DNA of 27,190 nucleotides. Source: a virus. The first letter of the stretch is position 1, and every line of letters starts with the position of its first letter. Below the pieces are notes generated by a model. It searched no databases, was not told where the DNA came from, and worked only from the letters and a program-made list of their open reading frames with translations. Location of the stretch: positions 1-27,190 of the IMG/VR virus record IMGVR_UViG_3300032242_003702. One strand, given 5' to 3'. Below, one piece after another: positions 13,977 to 20,728 of this stretch. The translations under genes and the position numbers were made by a program.

Positions 13977-15509
13977 TTAAGGGTAGGAAAACTTGAGAGT
14001 GTCGGGGGACATCATGGCCCGCTGCATCGGGTTTTTCAGCCCGTCGGCAATCTTCTGAAGGAGCGAGGTCTGACGCTTGTTCTCATCGAGCAACGGATCA
14101 CCCTGACCACCGGCAAGTCCTCCTCCACCGATTTTGCGAAGGCTGTCGGCAAAACTATTGGATCCTTTGCCAAATCCCATGGCTTCCTCATCCTCACCGC
14201 CGAGGTGTTTGAATTTCTTGGAGGATTCTTCCCGTGCTTTGGCAAGTTGTTCTTTGCTGGCGTCCGTGGCCGTGAAAGACCCCTTCATCGGGTCGATCAG
14301 GGCGCTCTTGAGGTATTCTCCCACCTGACCGAGCCCCTCGCCGATCAAGGCATTCGCGTCACCTTTCCCCGCCTGGGCAAGCTGTTCGGCCCCATTTCCC
14401 TCGGCTTGAGTCTGTTTCAAGATGTCATCGAAGCTACTGGCCTTGTATCCTTCCGTCCCGGTGAGCTTGTTCAAGCCAGGGATGTGACCCATGGCCTGCA
14501 TCACCTGTTCGATCGCGGCTTGCAGTCCAGCTTGGAAATAATCTAGCGGGGTCTTGAACATGTGGATCAGGAGCACCCCGAGGCGCTCAATGAGTCCTGC
14601 GACCACACCGACAAGACCGGAAATCAGTAAAGGAAGTTCCCCGATCAAGTTCATGACTCCCTGGGCAAGACCTTCAAAAATCTGACGCATCTCCTCATCG
14701 AAATCGGTAGAAAAATTCTCAAAAAACGACCCGATTTCTTCCCCGATGCCAGAAAGGTCGATGGAATTGCCAAGCTCCAGCAATGGCTCGATCGCGGCCA
14801 TGATCGGTCCGGCCATGCCGATGAAGAGTCCTGAGAGCTTCCCACCGATATGCTCCAACTGGTCGTGGGCCTCCTTGAACAAATAGGCATTCTCCCCCAT
14901 GAGCTTGGCCGTGTTGGAAAGATCCCCCATGTTCTTGAAATCGGGGTTCTGGAAGACCTGAAGCAGTTCCCCGCCCGATTTGCCAAAAATGGTCATGGCT
15001 GCCTTGGCTTTGTCGCTTTGGCTTCCGAGACCGGCAATGGCTGTCCCAATATCCTTGAACGCCTCCGCCGGGGCCTTGCTTGCCTCGGCCTTGGGATCGA
15101 GGTTCATCTGACGAAGTACCGGAGAGCCTTCCTTCGAGGAAGCCAACTCGGACAGATACTTCTGCATCTTGTTGACCGCAGGGCCGATCTTTTCGGCCTC
15201 GACGCCCGAGTCCTTGAAGAGACGACGCATCATCATCAGGTTCTCAACGGCGATGCCCGTGCGGTTCGAGAGGTTGACCATTTCGTCACCCAGCTCCACG
15301 GCCCCGTGGATTCCGGCCATGATGCCTCCGATCGTGGTGAGCGCTGCGGTCACTTCGGCAATCGGTGCTAGGAGTGCCTTGAAATCCAAATGATCACCGA
15401 TCTTGCCAGCTTGCTCGCTGAAAGCTTTGAGCTCGCCCTTGCTCTTGTTGAGTTTGGAATCGAACGACCCGGTGATCAGGTCGAGGTAGAATTGGACGCC
15501 AGAACTCAT
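13977..15509 (-). CDS. Tape measure protein
   Basis: 510 residues, mostly helical. It has an N-terminal region with hydrophobic, Gly-rich helices (LTTIGGIMAGIHGAVELGDE), a TGIAVENLMMMRRLFKDSGV segment typical of phage tape measure N-termini, and a strongly hydrophobic stretch at about 287-318 (LPLLISGLVGVVAGLIERLG). The rest is Lys/Glu-rich helix with a Gly-rich break near 460. It sets tail length and is ejected or rearranged during DNA entry. At about 0.15 nm per residue this short protein predicts a tail near 75 nm. It follows the chaperone region in the usual order, apart from one intervening gene. Confidence 0.9.
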   Translation of the reverse strand: MSSGVQFYLDLITGSFDSKLNKSKGELKAFSEQAGKIGDHLDFKALLAPIAEVTAALTTIGGIMAGIHGAVELGDEMVNLSNRTGIAVENLMMMRRLFKDSGVEAEKIGPAVNKMQKYLSELASSKEGSPVLRQMNLDPKAEASKAPAEAFKDIGTAIAGLGSQSDKAKAAMTIFGKSGGELLQVFQNPDFKNMGDLSNTAKLMGENAYLFKEAHDQLEHIGGKLSGLFIGMAGPIMAAIEPLLELGNSIDLSGIGEEIGSFFENFSTDFDEEMRQIFEGLAQGVMNLIGELPLLISGLVGVVAGLIERLGVLLIHMFKTPLDYFQAGLQAAIEQVMQAMGHIPGLNKLTGTEGYKASSFDDILKQTQAEGNGAEQLAQAGKGDANALIGEGLGQVGEYLKSALIDPMKGSFTATDASKEQLAKAREESSKKFKHLGGEDEEAMGFGKGSNSFADSLRKIGGGGLAGGQGDPLLDENKRQTSLLQKIADGLKNPMQRAMMSPDTLKFSYP

Positions 15510-15513
15510 AAAA

Positions 15514-16230
15514 TCATTTCATTGGGAGGCCGGAGGCCGCCATCTGCTTTGCCTCAAGGTTTTTCAGGATCTTGACCATGTTCTTGATCTGGTTGTTCAC
15601 CGCGTAATCGACGCGGCGTTGCATGTCCTTCACATGGCCCGCAAAATTGACTTCGTTGCTGGCACGGAAAGCGATCCCCTTGGCCCCGACGCTCAGGGTC
15701 ATGGTGCCGGGGGCGGCATGCCGCGAGATCCAGGCAGGGACGCGGATCTTGCCGAGCTTGTTGGCCGCAGGAAGCCACCCACTGGCAAGGAATCCGACCA
15801 TCTTTTTCTTTTGCTGGCGGTAAGCATTCAGAATGGAGGATTCAATGAGGAATCGTTCGTCTTTTGTTCCCTTGTTCAATCTCCTTTCCACCCGTCCGGT
15901 CGATGCTTGGCGAAAGGAACGGTGAACGGATGCCGGAGATCCAGACGTTGGAGATCTTCTGCCAGCCGATCGCATGATCTTGGCCAGATCGTTGAGTACG
16001 GCTTGCTCCCCCCTCTTCTTGGAATCGCTTCCCGTGGTCATCTCTCCCTTGCCATCATTGGCCGCACTATCCCATCCGCTCGGAGGAGTGACGGAGATGA
16101 CCGATCGCAGGATACCGCGTGCTTGAGTCTTCATCGCCTCCGTCCGGGAGCGCTTGGAATCCCGCATGTAAGTCTCAAATGCCTTTAGGAACTTGTCCGT
16201 GTTGCGGGGTTTGATCGTTACAAAGGCCAT
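15514..16230 (-). CDS. Putative phage morphogenesis/tail completion-like protein
   Basis: 238 residues, very basic. It has an N-terminal helical region (KFLKAFETYMRDSKRSRTEA), a PPSGWDSAAND segment, an Arg/Lys/Ser-rich middle, and a beta-containing C-terminal half ending in a helix with HVKDMQRRVDYAVNNQIKNM. This make-up resembles the minor tail Z/virion-morphogenesis group that joins or completes tails. It lies between the chaperone and the tape measure, not at the neck, so the assignment is tentative. Its ATG overlaps the end of the frameshift product by 13 bases. Confidence 0.7.
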   Translation of the reverse strand: MAFVTIKPRNTDKFLKAFETYMRDSKRSRTEAMKTQARGILRSVISVTPPSGWDSAANDGKGEMTTGSDSKKRGEQAVLNDLAKIMRSAGRRSPTSGSPASVHRSFRQASTGRVERRLNKGTKDERFLIESSILNAYRQQKKKMVGFLASGWLPAANKLGKIRVPAWISRHAAPGTMTLSVGAKGIAFRASNEVNFAGHVKDMQRRVDYAVNNQIKNMVKILKNLEAKQMAASGLPMK

Positions 16231-16888
16231 GAGATTTCCGGGGTGTCTTCTTCTTCTGAAGGAATGTCAAAGTAAGAAGAGAGAGCATTCAGTTCCTCTA
16301 ATTGGGCCTCCTTCGAGGGGCTCGGATCCACCGTCCAGACGTCATGACTCCGCCAGCAGGCGTGCAGGTATTGAAGCAGACGCGCCAAAGGCATCCGCAG
16401 GATCTGGCGTTCAGGCCACCCCGTTTCCTTCGCAATCGTAAAGACCAGCGAGGCGGTGCGGGATGGCTCCCTCAGTTTCCCGGGGGGGTTTCCTTATTTG
16501 ATCCGCTACCGGGCTTTTCCTGGACATCGACCGTGGCCTCCGCAATCCCTGCCACGATTTGCTCAATCACCGAGCGAAGACCAACCAGTCCGGTGACCGG
16601 AATCTTGCGGGCAAAGCCTCTGACGTTTTCTTTCCATGCCTCTGGGTCATCGCTTTTGAATTTCACCAAGTCGGGATCCGTCCCATGGATATACAGGAAC
16701 TCGGTCATCTGACGGATCTGATCCTGAATCGTGAGCTTGGCCGTGGGGTCGTAAAGAAATGTCAGACCCGCATCGATCACGATCAACTGCGTTTCCAAAG
16801 AGAAACGGCTGAAGGTGATGCCGTTCCAGACAATCGGGGTGTCACGGAATGCCTTGTTCAAGACGGAGGAGGAAGATTTTTTGCTCAT
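16218..16888 (-). CDS. Tail assembly chaperone, -1 frameshift GT-type fusion
   Basis: The G-type frame (16472-16888) is joined through a seven-C tract at 16482-16488 to a stop-free -1 frame that runs to the TAA at 16218-16220. This gives a protein of about 223 residues. The extension reads EPSRTASLVFTIAKETGWPE, then LRMPLARLLQYLHACWRS and an acidic Ser-rich end. Its composition and position match the T domain of lambda GpGT and its many analogues. It has no plausible start of its own in the right place. In known systems the short form coats the tape measure and the T part recruits the tail tube protein. Frameshift efficiency cannot be read from sequence. Confidence 0.85.
16472..16888 (-). CDS. 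Tail assembly chaperone, unshifted G-type product
   Basis: 138 residues ending KETPPGN before TGA, two codons after the slippery tract. The body is mixed (PIVWNGITFSRFSLETQLIV, TIQDQIRQMTEFLYIHGTDP) with a helical centre and a hydrophobic segment VGLRSVIEQIVAGIAEAT. Its location between the tail tube genes and the tape measure, plus the frameshift arrangement, identify it as the G-type chaperone even though sequence similarity in this family is low. Confidence 0.85.
   Translation of the reverse strand: MSKKSSSSVLNKAFRDTPIVWNGITFSRFSLETQLIVIDAGLTFLYDPTAKLTIQDQIRQMTEFLYIHGTDPDLVKFKSDDPEAWKENVRGFARKIPVTGLVGLRSVIEQIVAGIAEATVDVQEKPGSGSNKETPPGN
16476..16490 (-). other. Slippery sequence for -1 ribosomal frameshift
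   Basis: On the minus strand GAA ACC CCC CCG GGA AAC TGA contains C-CCC-CCG, an X-XXY-YYZ type heptamer, immediately before the G-frame stop. Slipping back one base re-pairs both tRNAs on C triplets. An AAGGA lies a few bases upstream and a GGGA/TCCC 4-bp hairpin lies shortly downstream; either could stimulate shifting but both are weak. Confidence 0.8.
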
Positions 16889-16895
16889 CGAGATA

Positions 16896-17054
16896 TCATT
16901 TGGACTTTTGGATCACGGCAGCGGCGCGAAGATTTGCCTCCAACATGGCCAGTAACTTTTCGGCAGGGGTGAGGGTCTTGAATCGGACCTTCTTTAGCTT
17001 CATGACTTCTGCCCCGGTGCTCTTCCGTGCAAGAATCGGTTCTTTGTTTTCCAT
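16896..17054 (-). CDS. 52-residue basic helical protein
   Basis: ATG at 17054 follows the upstream TGA by one base (TGAAATG), giving MENKEPILARKSTGAEVMKL and ending AAAVIQKSK. It is rich in Lys, Ala and Leu, with a likely amphipathic helix at LTPAEKLLAMLEANLRAAAV. A longer open frame that starts at 17327 is antisense-like shadow of the neighbouring gene and is rejected. Lying just before the chaperone gene, it probably assists tail assembly. No family recognised. Confidence 0.7.
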   Translation of the reverse strand: MENKEPILARKSTGAEVMKLKKVRFKTLTPAEKLLAMLEANLRAAAVIQKSK

Positions 17055-17055
17055 T

Positions 17056-17526
17056 TCAAAAGATCTCCAGCATCTTTTTCCCTTTCTCAGTCGGGACGAG
17101 CTTGCCATCCGGCCCCCTCGTCGTGGCAATGTAGGCGCTGCGACCGCTCTTCTGGATGTGAAGCTGCGGCGGATTCTCCCGGATCGCGTCGCGGAGTTTG
17201 CCGAGCTTCTCCATGAAAGTGCGAAGGTAGGTGATCGGGTGATCAAGGTTTGCGGAAAGCCAGGCACGGTCATTCCACCGGCGGAGCAGTTCATTGGTGG
17301 AGATCGTCTCTCCCTTGAAGTCCTCAAAGGTGATCTTCCGATCCTCGGCCATCCAGACCACTGTCCTGGTCGGCTTCCCTTCCTCGGTGCCGATGGCGTT
17401 CATGTAGCCTCCCTCCTTGACCAATTCCCCACCACAAGTGAGGAGCGCGGCGATCGCCTGCGTGTTGGGACTCTTCAAGGGATCCTGATCGTCCTTGAGG
17501 TAATGGTAAGTGCTTCCTGTTTTCAT
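17056..17526 (-). CDS. Tail-region protein of unknown function
   Basis: 156 residues from ATG 17526 (MKTGSTYHYLKDDQDPLKSP); a GTG seven codons upstream is open but less likely. The first half is mixed with a short TRTVVWMAEDRKITFEDF strand segment. The second half is helical (NELLRRWNDRAWLSANLDHP, FMEKLGKLRDAI) and ends in a Lys-rich segment with GRSAYIATTRGPDGKLVPTE, which looks like a small beta hairpin. Its place between the tail tube and the chaperone suggests a tail assembly or structural role. Confidence 0.75.
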   Translation of the reverse strand: MKTGSTYHYLKDDQDPLKSPNTQAIAALLTCGGELVKEGGYMNAIGTEEGKPTRTVVWMAEDRKITFEDFKGETISTNELLRRWNDRAWLSANLDHPITYLRTFMEKLGKLRDAIRENPPQLHIQKSGRSAYIATTRGPDGKLVPTEKGKKMLEIF

Positions 17527-17573
17527 AAATTCATTCTCAACTGTCACCGATCAACGAATCGGTCAGGTCGTAG

Positions 17574-17900
17574 CTAGGTCGTAGCGTTCGGGAAAATCTT
17601 GGCCGTGTATTTGAACGACCCAAAATCGTCGTTCTTATGCGAAGTCTCCACGGAATCGACAATGACCTTCCCACTGAGGCCGGTCGGAGCAGTCGTGGTG
17701 GCGGCAATGGTGACCGGATTGGTGTCGCCATAGCCTTCGGCGCTCAATTCGCCCGTGGGGTCGTAGGTAGCCATGCCTCCGAACCCTCCGGTCGAATTCA
17801 TATAGGTTTTGACTTCCAGCTTTTCGCTCGCCGTGACCTTGGTCAGGGCCGTGCTCGAAAGAAGGTGAATGCCGATTCCGCCTGTGTAAGTTGCTGCCAT
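17574..17900 (-). CDS. Tail tube-like protein, second copy
   Basis: 108 residues, Thr/Gly/Ala-rich and beta-predicted (GGIGIHLLSSTALTKVTASE, SGKVIVDSVETSHKNDDFGS). Its C-terminus KNDDFGSFKYTAKIFPN parallels TNDDFPKTKVEAVAYTN in the upstream gene. The leader lacks a Shine-Dalgarno and is a C/T-rich, G-poor run. Two adjacent small tube-like genes could encode alternating tube subunits, or a tube protein plus a tube cap/terminator. Which is the main tube protein cannot be decided here. Confidence 0.7.
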   Translation of the reverse strand: MAATYTGGIGIHLLSSTALTKVTASEKLEVKTYMNSTGGFGGMATYDPTGELSAEGYGDTNPVTIAATTTAPTGLSGKVIVDSVETSHKNDDFGSFKYTAKIFPNATT

Positions 17901-17936
17901 GGAAGTGGGAAGTGGGGAGGGTTAAGTCCTGTGGAA

Positions 17937-18251
17937 TTAGGAATTGGTGTAGGCAACGGCCTCGACCTTGGTCTTGGGGAAATCGTCGTTGGTGTCGTCT
18001 TGGCTGACGCTTGTCACTGTAAGAGTTGCAGCTGCCACTGAATTGGATCCTGTAAGGCCAAAAGTCGCCGTTCCGACGATATCGAGGGAAACCTTGCGCT
18101 CTTTCATCGTAACCGCATCGGCTCCGACCGTGGCTCCCGTCTCGTCGCGGTAGGTCTTGATCGTGGCCGTAGTCGTGTCCGTGAATGACTGGACGTTGCC
18201 CGTGTAGTTGGTAGAGATCGGAGGAGTTCCGACGCCGAAGGTTGCGCTCAT
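17937..18251 (-). CDS. Major tail tube-like protein, first copy
   Basis: 104 residues, Thr/Ser/Val-rich and beta-rich (TATIKTYRDETGATVGADAV, KVSLDIVGTATFGL, AATLTVTSVSQDDTNDDFP). This is a composition and length found in small tail tube proteins. It sits after the neck genes and before the chaperone, the normal position. A TTGACAC element with CCTAGGG precedes the start by 16 bases and a 5-bp GC hairpin lies just before that element, so expression may be separately set. Confidence 0.7.
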   Translation of the reverse strand: MSATFGVGTPPISTNYTGNVQSFTDTTTATIKTYRDETGATVGADAVTMKERKVSLDIVGTATFGLTGSNSVAAATLTVTSVSQDDTNDDFPKTKVEAVAYTNS

Positions 18252-18273
18252 ATATCCCTAGGTGCGGTGTCAA
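18252..18273 (-). promoter_or_regulatory. TTGACAC element before tail tube gene
   Basis: GTTTGACACCGCACC with TTGACA at 18268-18273, then TAGGGA, 16 bases before the ATG. The sequence resembles the copy at 21306 (CTTTGACACCACACC) most closely. No -10 hexamer at 16-18 bases. Confidence 0.55.
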
Positions 18274-18277
18274 ACAA

Positions 18278-18293
18278 GCCGGTGGGATCCGGC
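18278..18293 (-). terminator. Weak GC hairpin before tail tube gene
   Basis: GCCGG-ATCCCA-CCGGC forms a 5-bp perfect stem, followed on the minus strand by TTGTTT. It could be a weak intrinsic terminator or an RNA-processing or stability hairpin. The T-run is poor, so confidence is low. Confidence 0.35.
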
Positions 18294-18301
18294 GCGTAAG
18301 A

Positions 18302-18370
18302 CTACGACGTAGGAGTAGCCCGAAGGGCGGCACCGGTCGCCGGGAGGCGGCTGCCGTCAATAGCCAACAT
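18302..18370 (-). CDS. 22-residue mini-ORF in neck/tail gap
   Basis: ATG at 18370, 4 bases after the upstream TGA, to TAG at 18302; product MLAIDGSRLPATGAALRATP plus two residues. It occupies much of the 123-base gap before the tail tube gene, which is otherwise GC-rich with short hairpins (GCCC-TTC-GGGC; CGGC...GCCG). There is no clear ribosome-binding site. It could be noise inside a structured intergenic RNA. Confidence 0.25.
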   Translation of the reverse strand: MLAIDGSRLPATGAALRATPTS

Positions 18371-18374
18371 CCCA

Positions 18375-18803
18375 TCAGGCCACCACCGGTGTGACCCCGA
18401 TCTCCACATCGATTTCGATCACATGCCTTTCGTGATCGACCTGTTCCCTGACCGAAATGCCGGCGAGTCCGGCATAGTTCCAAGAGTTCTGGGCGGCGTT
18501 GAAATCCGCAGCCAACGGCGACGATGGCCCCTGACCATATTGGTCAAACAAAACGGCGATTTGCGACGCCCTGGTGCGGTGCAGTGCTAGGTTGCTACCG
18601 GCTGCGGGTGTCGTGAGGCGAAGCGGGCAGGTAGATTTCCAGAATCCGAGGGCGGAACGCTGGGCGCTGGTGGCTTCGACGATCAAGAGAGGCCGCCCGT
18701 TGGGAATCTGCTCGGCACTGGTTCCTGGATGAATTGCAAGCCCCGCAAGGAAGCTTTGGGAAGAAAGGATGCCGATGAGTCCCAGTTCGATGTCTGCGGT
18801 CAT
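18375..18803 (-). CDS. Putative tail terminator/completion protein
   Basis: 142 residues. An N-terminal helix region (ADIELGLIGILSSQSFLAGL) precedes beta strands (GRPLLIVEATSAQRS, CPLRLTTPA), a helix (ASQIAVLFDQYG) and a final strand set (HVIEIDVEIGVTPVVA). This alpha/beta pattern and size, directly upstream of the tail tube gene, match tail terminator proteins of the lambda gpU type. Sequence identity to a named family was not recognised. Its start overlaps the upstream 46-residue frame. Confidence 0.65.
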   Translation of the reverse strand: MTADIELGLIGILSSQSFLAGLAIHPGTSAEQIPNGRPLLIVEATSAQRSALGFWKSTCPLRLTTPAAGSNLALHRTRASQIAVLFDQYGQGPSSPLAADFNAAQNSWNYAGLAGISVREQVDHERHVIEIDVEIGVTPVVA

Positions 18804-18940
18804 GAAGAAAGGGGGTGATGAAAGTTAGAAAATGATGCCGCGACGTCGATCGACGGACGCGATGCGGCGGTCGCGCAAGTACCGGTGCAGAACAACAACA
18901 CCTCCGTCAGGGCTCTGGACGACTTACCCAAATGATTCAT
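18800..18940 (-). CDS. 46-residue coupled ORF
   Basis: ATG at 18940 overlaps the upstream stop as ATGA, and its own TGA overlaps the next ATG at 18803, so it bridges the gap exactly. The product begins MNHLGKSSRALTEVLLFCTG and contains two Cys. The exact bridging argues for translation. A second frame in the same DNA also reads protein-like (SPDGGVVVLHRYLRDRRIAS) but has no start, so a frameshift or decay of an older gene is possible. Confidence 0.4.
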   Translation of the reverse strand: MNHLGKSSRALTEVLLFCTGTCATAASRPSIDVAASFSNFHHPLSS

Positions 18941-19263
18941 GGGGTCTTGAGCGTGACTCGCGTCTCGGTCGCCCGGGCCGGATCGCCACTCGGAGGAATG
19001 ATGTCGAGGATCTGGTAAATCTCGCCCGTGGACTCCAATGTCACGGCCTCGCCAAGCGTGGGAGCCGGGGTGATCACCCGAAGGAACCGGCACTCGAAGC
19101 TGGCGTCACTACGGTAGCCGCCGAGCTGGAGGTCGAGCTTGGGATCCGGGGTGGAGAGTACGGCACGCTCGGTAAGCCCACGGTAGGTGACATTACTTGC
19201 CAAAGCATCGCGGCTCTGGGTGGCACGGGAGGCCATGCGAACGATGCTGTCGGAAAACGCCAT
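18937..19263 (-). CDS. Putative head-tail joining protein
   Basis: 108 residues. An N-terminal helix (DSIVRMASRATQSRDALASN) leads into beta strands with VTYRGLTERAVLST, ECRFLRVITPAPTLGEAVTL, EIYQILDIIPPSGDP and TRVTLKTP. The strand order of a small beta-barrel, with a P/G-rich loop then an xYxVLDI-type strand, resembles lambda FII-type neck proteins. GGGGAG lies about 8 bases before the ATG. It lies in the neck region between capsid and tail tube genes, which supports the role. Confidence 0.7.
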   Translation of the reverse strand: MAFSDSIVRMASRATQSRDALASNVTYRGLTERAVLSTPDPKLDLQLGGYRSDASFECRFLRVITPAPTLGEAVTLESTGEIYQILDIIPPSGDPARATETRVTLKTP

Positions 19264-19266
19264 GCT

Positions 19267-19461
19267 TTAGCTCCCCTTGACCTTGGAAATAACTTTCTCC
19301 ACTTTGCCCACAAAACTCTCGACGGAAGTCTCCACCTTGTGCTCCACCTTGTGCTCGGCGGCTTTCAGGTGGGCATCAAGGATGGCGATCTCGGCGCGGA
19401 GATTGGCCGGAATGGTGGAAAGGAGGGGGCGGATTTTTCCCCAGGCGTCGGTTGCATTCAT
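19267..19461 (-). CDS. 64-residue helical protein
   Basis: Starts MNATDAWGKIRPLLSTIPAN, then a long heptad-like helix with a short repeat AEHKVEHKVETSVESF and a Lys-rich end. It is predicted to be a single amphipathic helix or coiled coil. It is 5 bases upstream of the neck gene start. No family recognised; perhaps a head completion or chaperone peptide. Confidence 0.65.
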   Translation of the reverse strand: MNATDAWGKIRPLLSTIPANLRAEIAILDAHLKAAEHKVEHKVETSVESFVGKVEKVISKVKGS

Positions 19462-19469
19462 AAAAATAA

Positions 19470-19718
19470 TCAGGCGGTAACGGGTTCGGATTTGGGTTTC
19501 TTGGCAGTTGGCTTGGGAGCCTCGGGAATGAGTCTCTTGCGACGGATGACCCCACCGGAGGAGTCCCAGAGGGAAAGGATGCCGAACTCGGCGTCGGAGT
19601 TCTTGGCGTGGAAGGTCTCGCGCAGCGCGGCGTAGTCACTGGTCGGCCCCGCAAGGATGCTGTGCCGTGGCTTCCGGGGGTCGCTCTCTTCGGAGAGTGT
19701 GAGGATGAAGGTTCTCAT
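19470..19718 (-). CDS. 82-residue protein after major capsid gene
   Basis: Begins with a strand MRTFILTLSEESDP, has a central YAALRETFHAKNSDAEFG, a strand region GILSLWDSSGGVIRRKRLIP, and ends in a Pro/Lys/Ala-rich tail (PEAPKPTAKKPKSEPVTA). It follows the capsid gene and its terminator. A head decoration or head completion role is possible but unsupported by a recognised domain. Its leader is A/C-rich and G-poor with no Shine-Dalgarno. Confidence 0.7.
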   Translation of the reverse strand: MRTFILTLSEESDPRKPRHSILAGPTSDYAALRETFHAKNSDAEFGILSLWDSSGGVIRRKRLIPEAPKPTAKKPKSEPVTA

Positions 19719-19777
19719 CGGTGATGTCGTTGGTTGGGGATCGTTGGGGTTGTCTTTTGGTGGGATCTCTTCAGCCC

Positions 19778-19811
19778 AAAACCCCTCCCCCGGAAATATC
19801 CAGAGGAGGGG
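19778..19811 (-). terminator. Intrinsic terminator after major capsid gene
   Basis: On the minus strand CCCCTCC-T-CTGGA-TATT-TCCGG-G-GGAGGGG forms a stem of 7 plus 5 base pairs around a four-base loop, followed by TTTT. It lies 20 bases past the capsid stop. A terminator here would give more capsid transcript than neck and tail transcript. Confidence 0.75.
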
Positions 19812-19831
19812 CGGAGCAGGAGGGTTGAGTC

Positions 19832-20728
19832 TTAGGCGGAGACGATGCGCTTGAGAGCGGCACCCTCGCCCTTGCCGTAGCCGTAGTTGGCCTCGATCAC
19901 CATCTGGACAGTGTCCGAGCCGGGGATCGGGTACTCGCGGTACTCCAGGGTGAGTCCGTTGTCGTCAGTTGCGGTGACGTAACGGGTGATGCGGTCGTCC
20001 GCAGGAGCGATCGGGGCGAAGGCCACCAGTGCCGCGTCGGGCAAGCAGGCGAATCCGACCAGGTTCTCCGTGTTGGAGGGGATGTTCGGCGTGACATACA
20101 CGTCGAGTCCGGCGATGTGGGTGACGGCTCCCTTGAGCTTCACGTCCGCACCGGCCTGACCCATGGCGTTCCAGTTCGCGATGGAACTGTCCTTGAGGAG
20201 AGCACCATGGTAGGTGTTCGTCAGCACGAGGGAACGGTTTGCAACGGGCCAGTAGCTGCCATCGATGGAGACCACGATGTCGGCGATGTCGGTGAAATCG
20301 AAAGCGGTCGCGGCTCCGGTGGAGACGGCGCTGCCGAAGTTTGCGGCGGTGACCACACCAAGGATGTCGCGGACGACGTCGTTGGCAAGGGCCTCGGCCT
20401 GACGGTCCATCAGCTTCTCAACCGAGAGGTGAGGCTGGCGGGCGAGTTCGTAGCCGGTGATGTTGAGCGCCTGATACTTGCGCTTGTTGACAACGATGTT
20501 GCGGCTCTGAACAGTACCGGCGGCGGCGCTGTAGGATCCGGCGAAATCGCTGGAGGTCGTACCCTGGAGAGGGTAGTAGGGAACGGTCACAGTGTCATTA
20601 CCCTGGAGAGGGATGCCACGGAACACCGTACTGAAAGCGTTCAGAGGTGCCAGAGTACGCTTGAAAGCCAGAAGGGCGTTTTCAAGGATAGCCTGAACCT
20701 GCAGATCGCTGGCGATGGAATTGGCCAT
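19832..20728 (-). CDS. Major capsid protein
   Basis: 298 residues, length and order typical of HK97-fold major capsid proteins. N-terminal helix (ANSIASDLQVQAILENALLA), FSTVFRGIPLQGNDTVTVPY, a spine-helix-like segment (LSVEKLMDRQAEALANDVVR), then SLVLTNTYHGALLKD, IAGLDVYVTPNIP and a C-terminal strand with TVQMVIEANYGYGKG. It follows protease and scaffold genes. The 43-base leader immediately upstream contains no G. The start ATG lacks a Shine-Dalgarno, though the product must be the most abundant one in the block. No decoration-protein gene sits before it, unlike lambda. Confidence 0.9.
   Translation of the reverse strand: MANSIASDLQVQAILENALLAFKRTLAPLNAFSTVFRGIPLQGNDTVTVPYYPLQGTTSSDFAGSYSAAAGTVQSRNIVVNKRKYQALNITGYELARQPHLSVEKLMDRQAEALANDVVRDILGVVTAANFGSAVSTGAATAFDFTDIADIVVSIDGSYWPVANRSLVLTNTYHGALLKDSSIANWNAMGQAGADVKLKGAVTHIAGLDVYVTPNIPSNTENLVGFACLPDAALVAFAPIAPADDRITRYVTATDDNGLTLEYREYPIPGSDTVQMVIEANYGYGKGEGAALKRIVSA

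Noticed and set aside
16896-17327. A 143-codon minus-strand frame overlapping the 156-residue gene
   Set aside because: Its first 90 codons are Arg/Ser-rich shadow of the neighbouring frame. Only the last 52 codons, from ATG 17054, look like a gene.
17635-18483. A 282-codon minus-strand frame across the two tail tube-like genes
   Set aside because: The translation is Arg/His/Gly-rich nonsense offset from two well-supported genes with their own starts.
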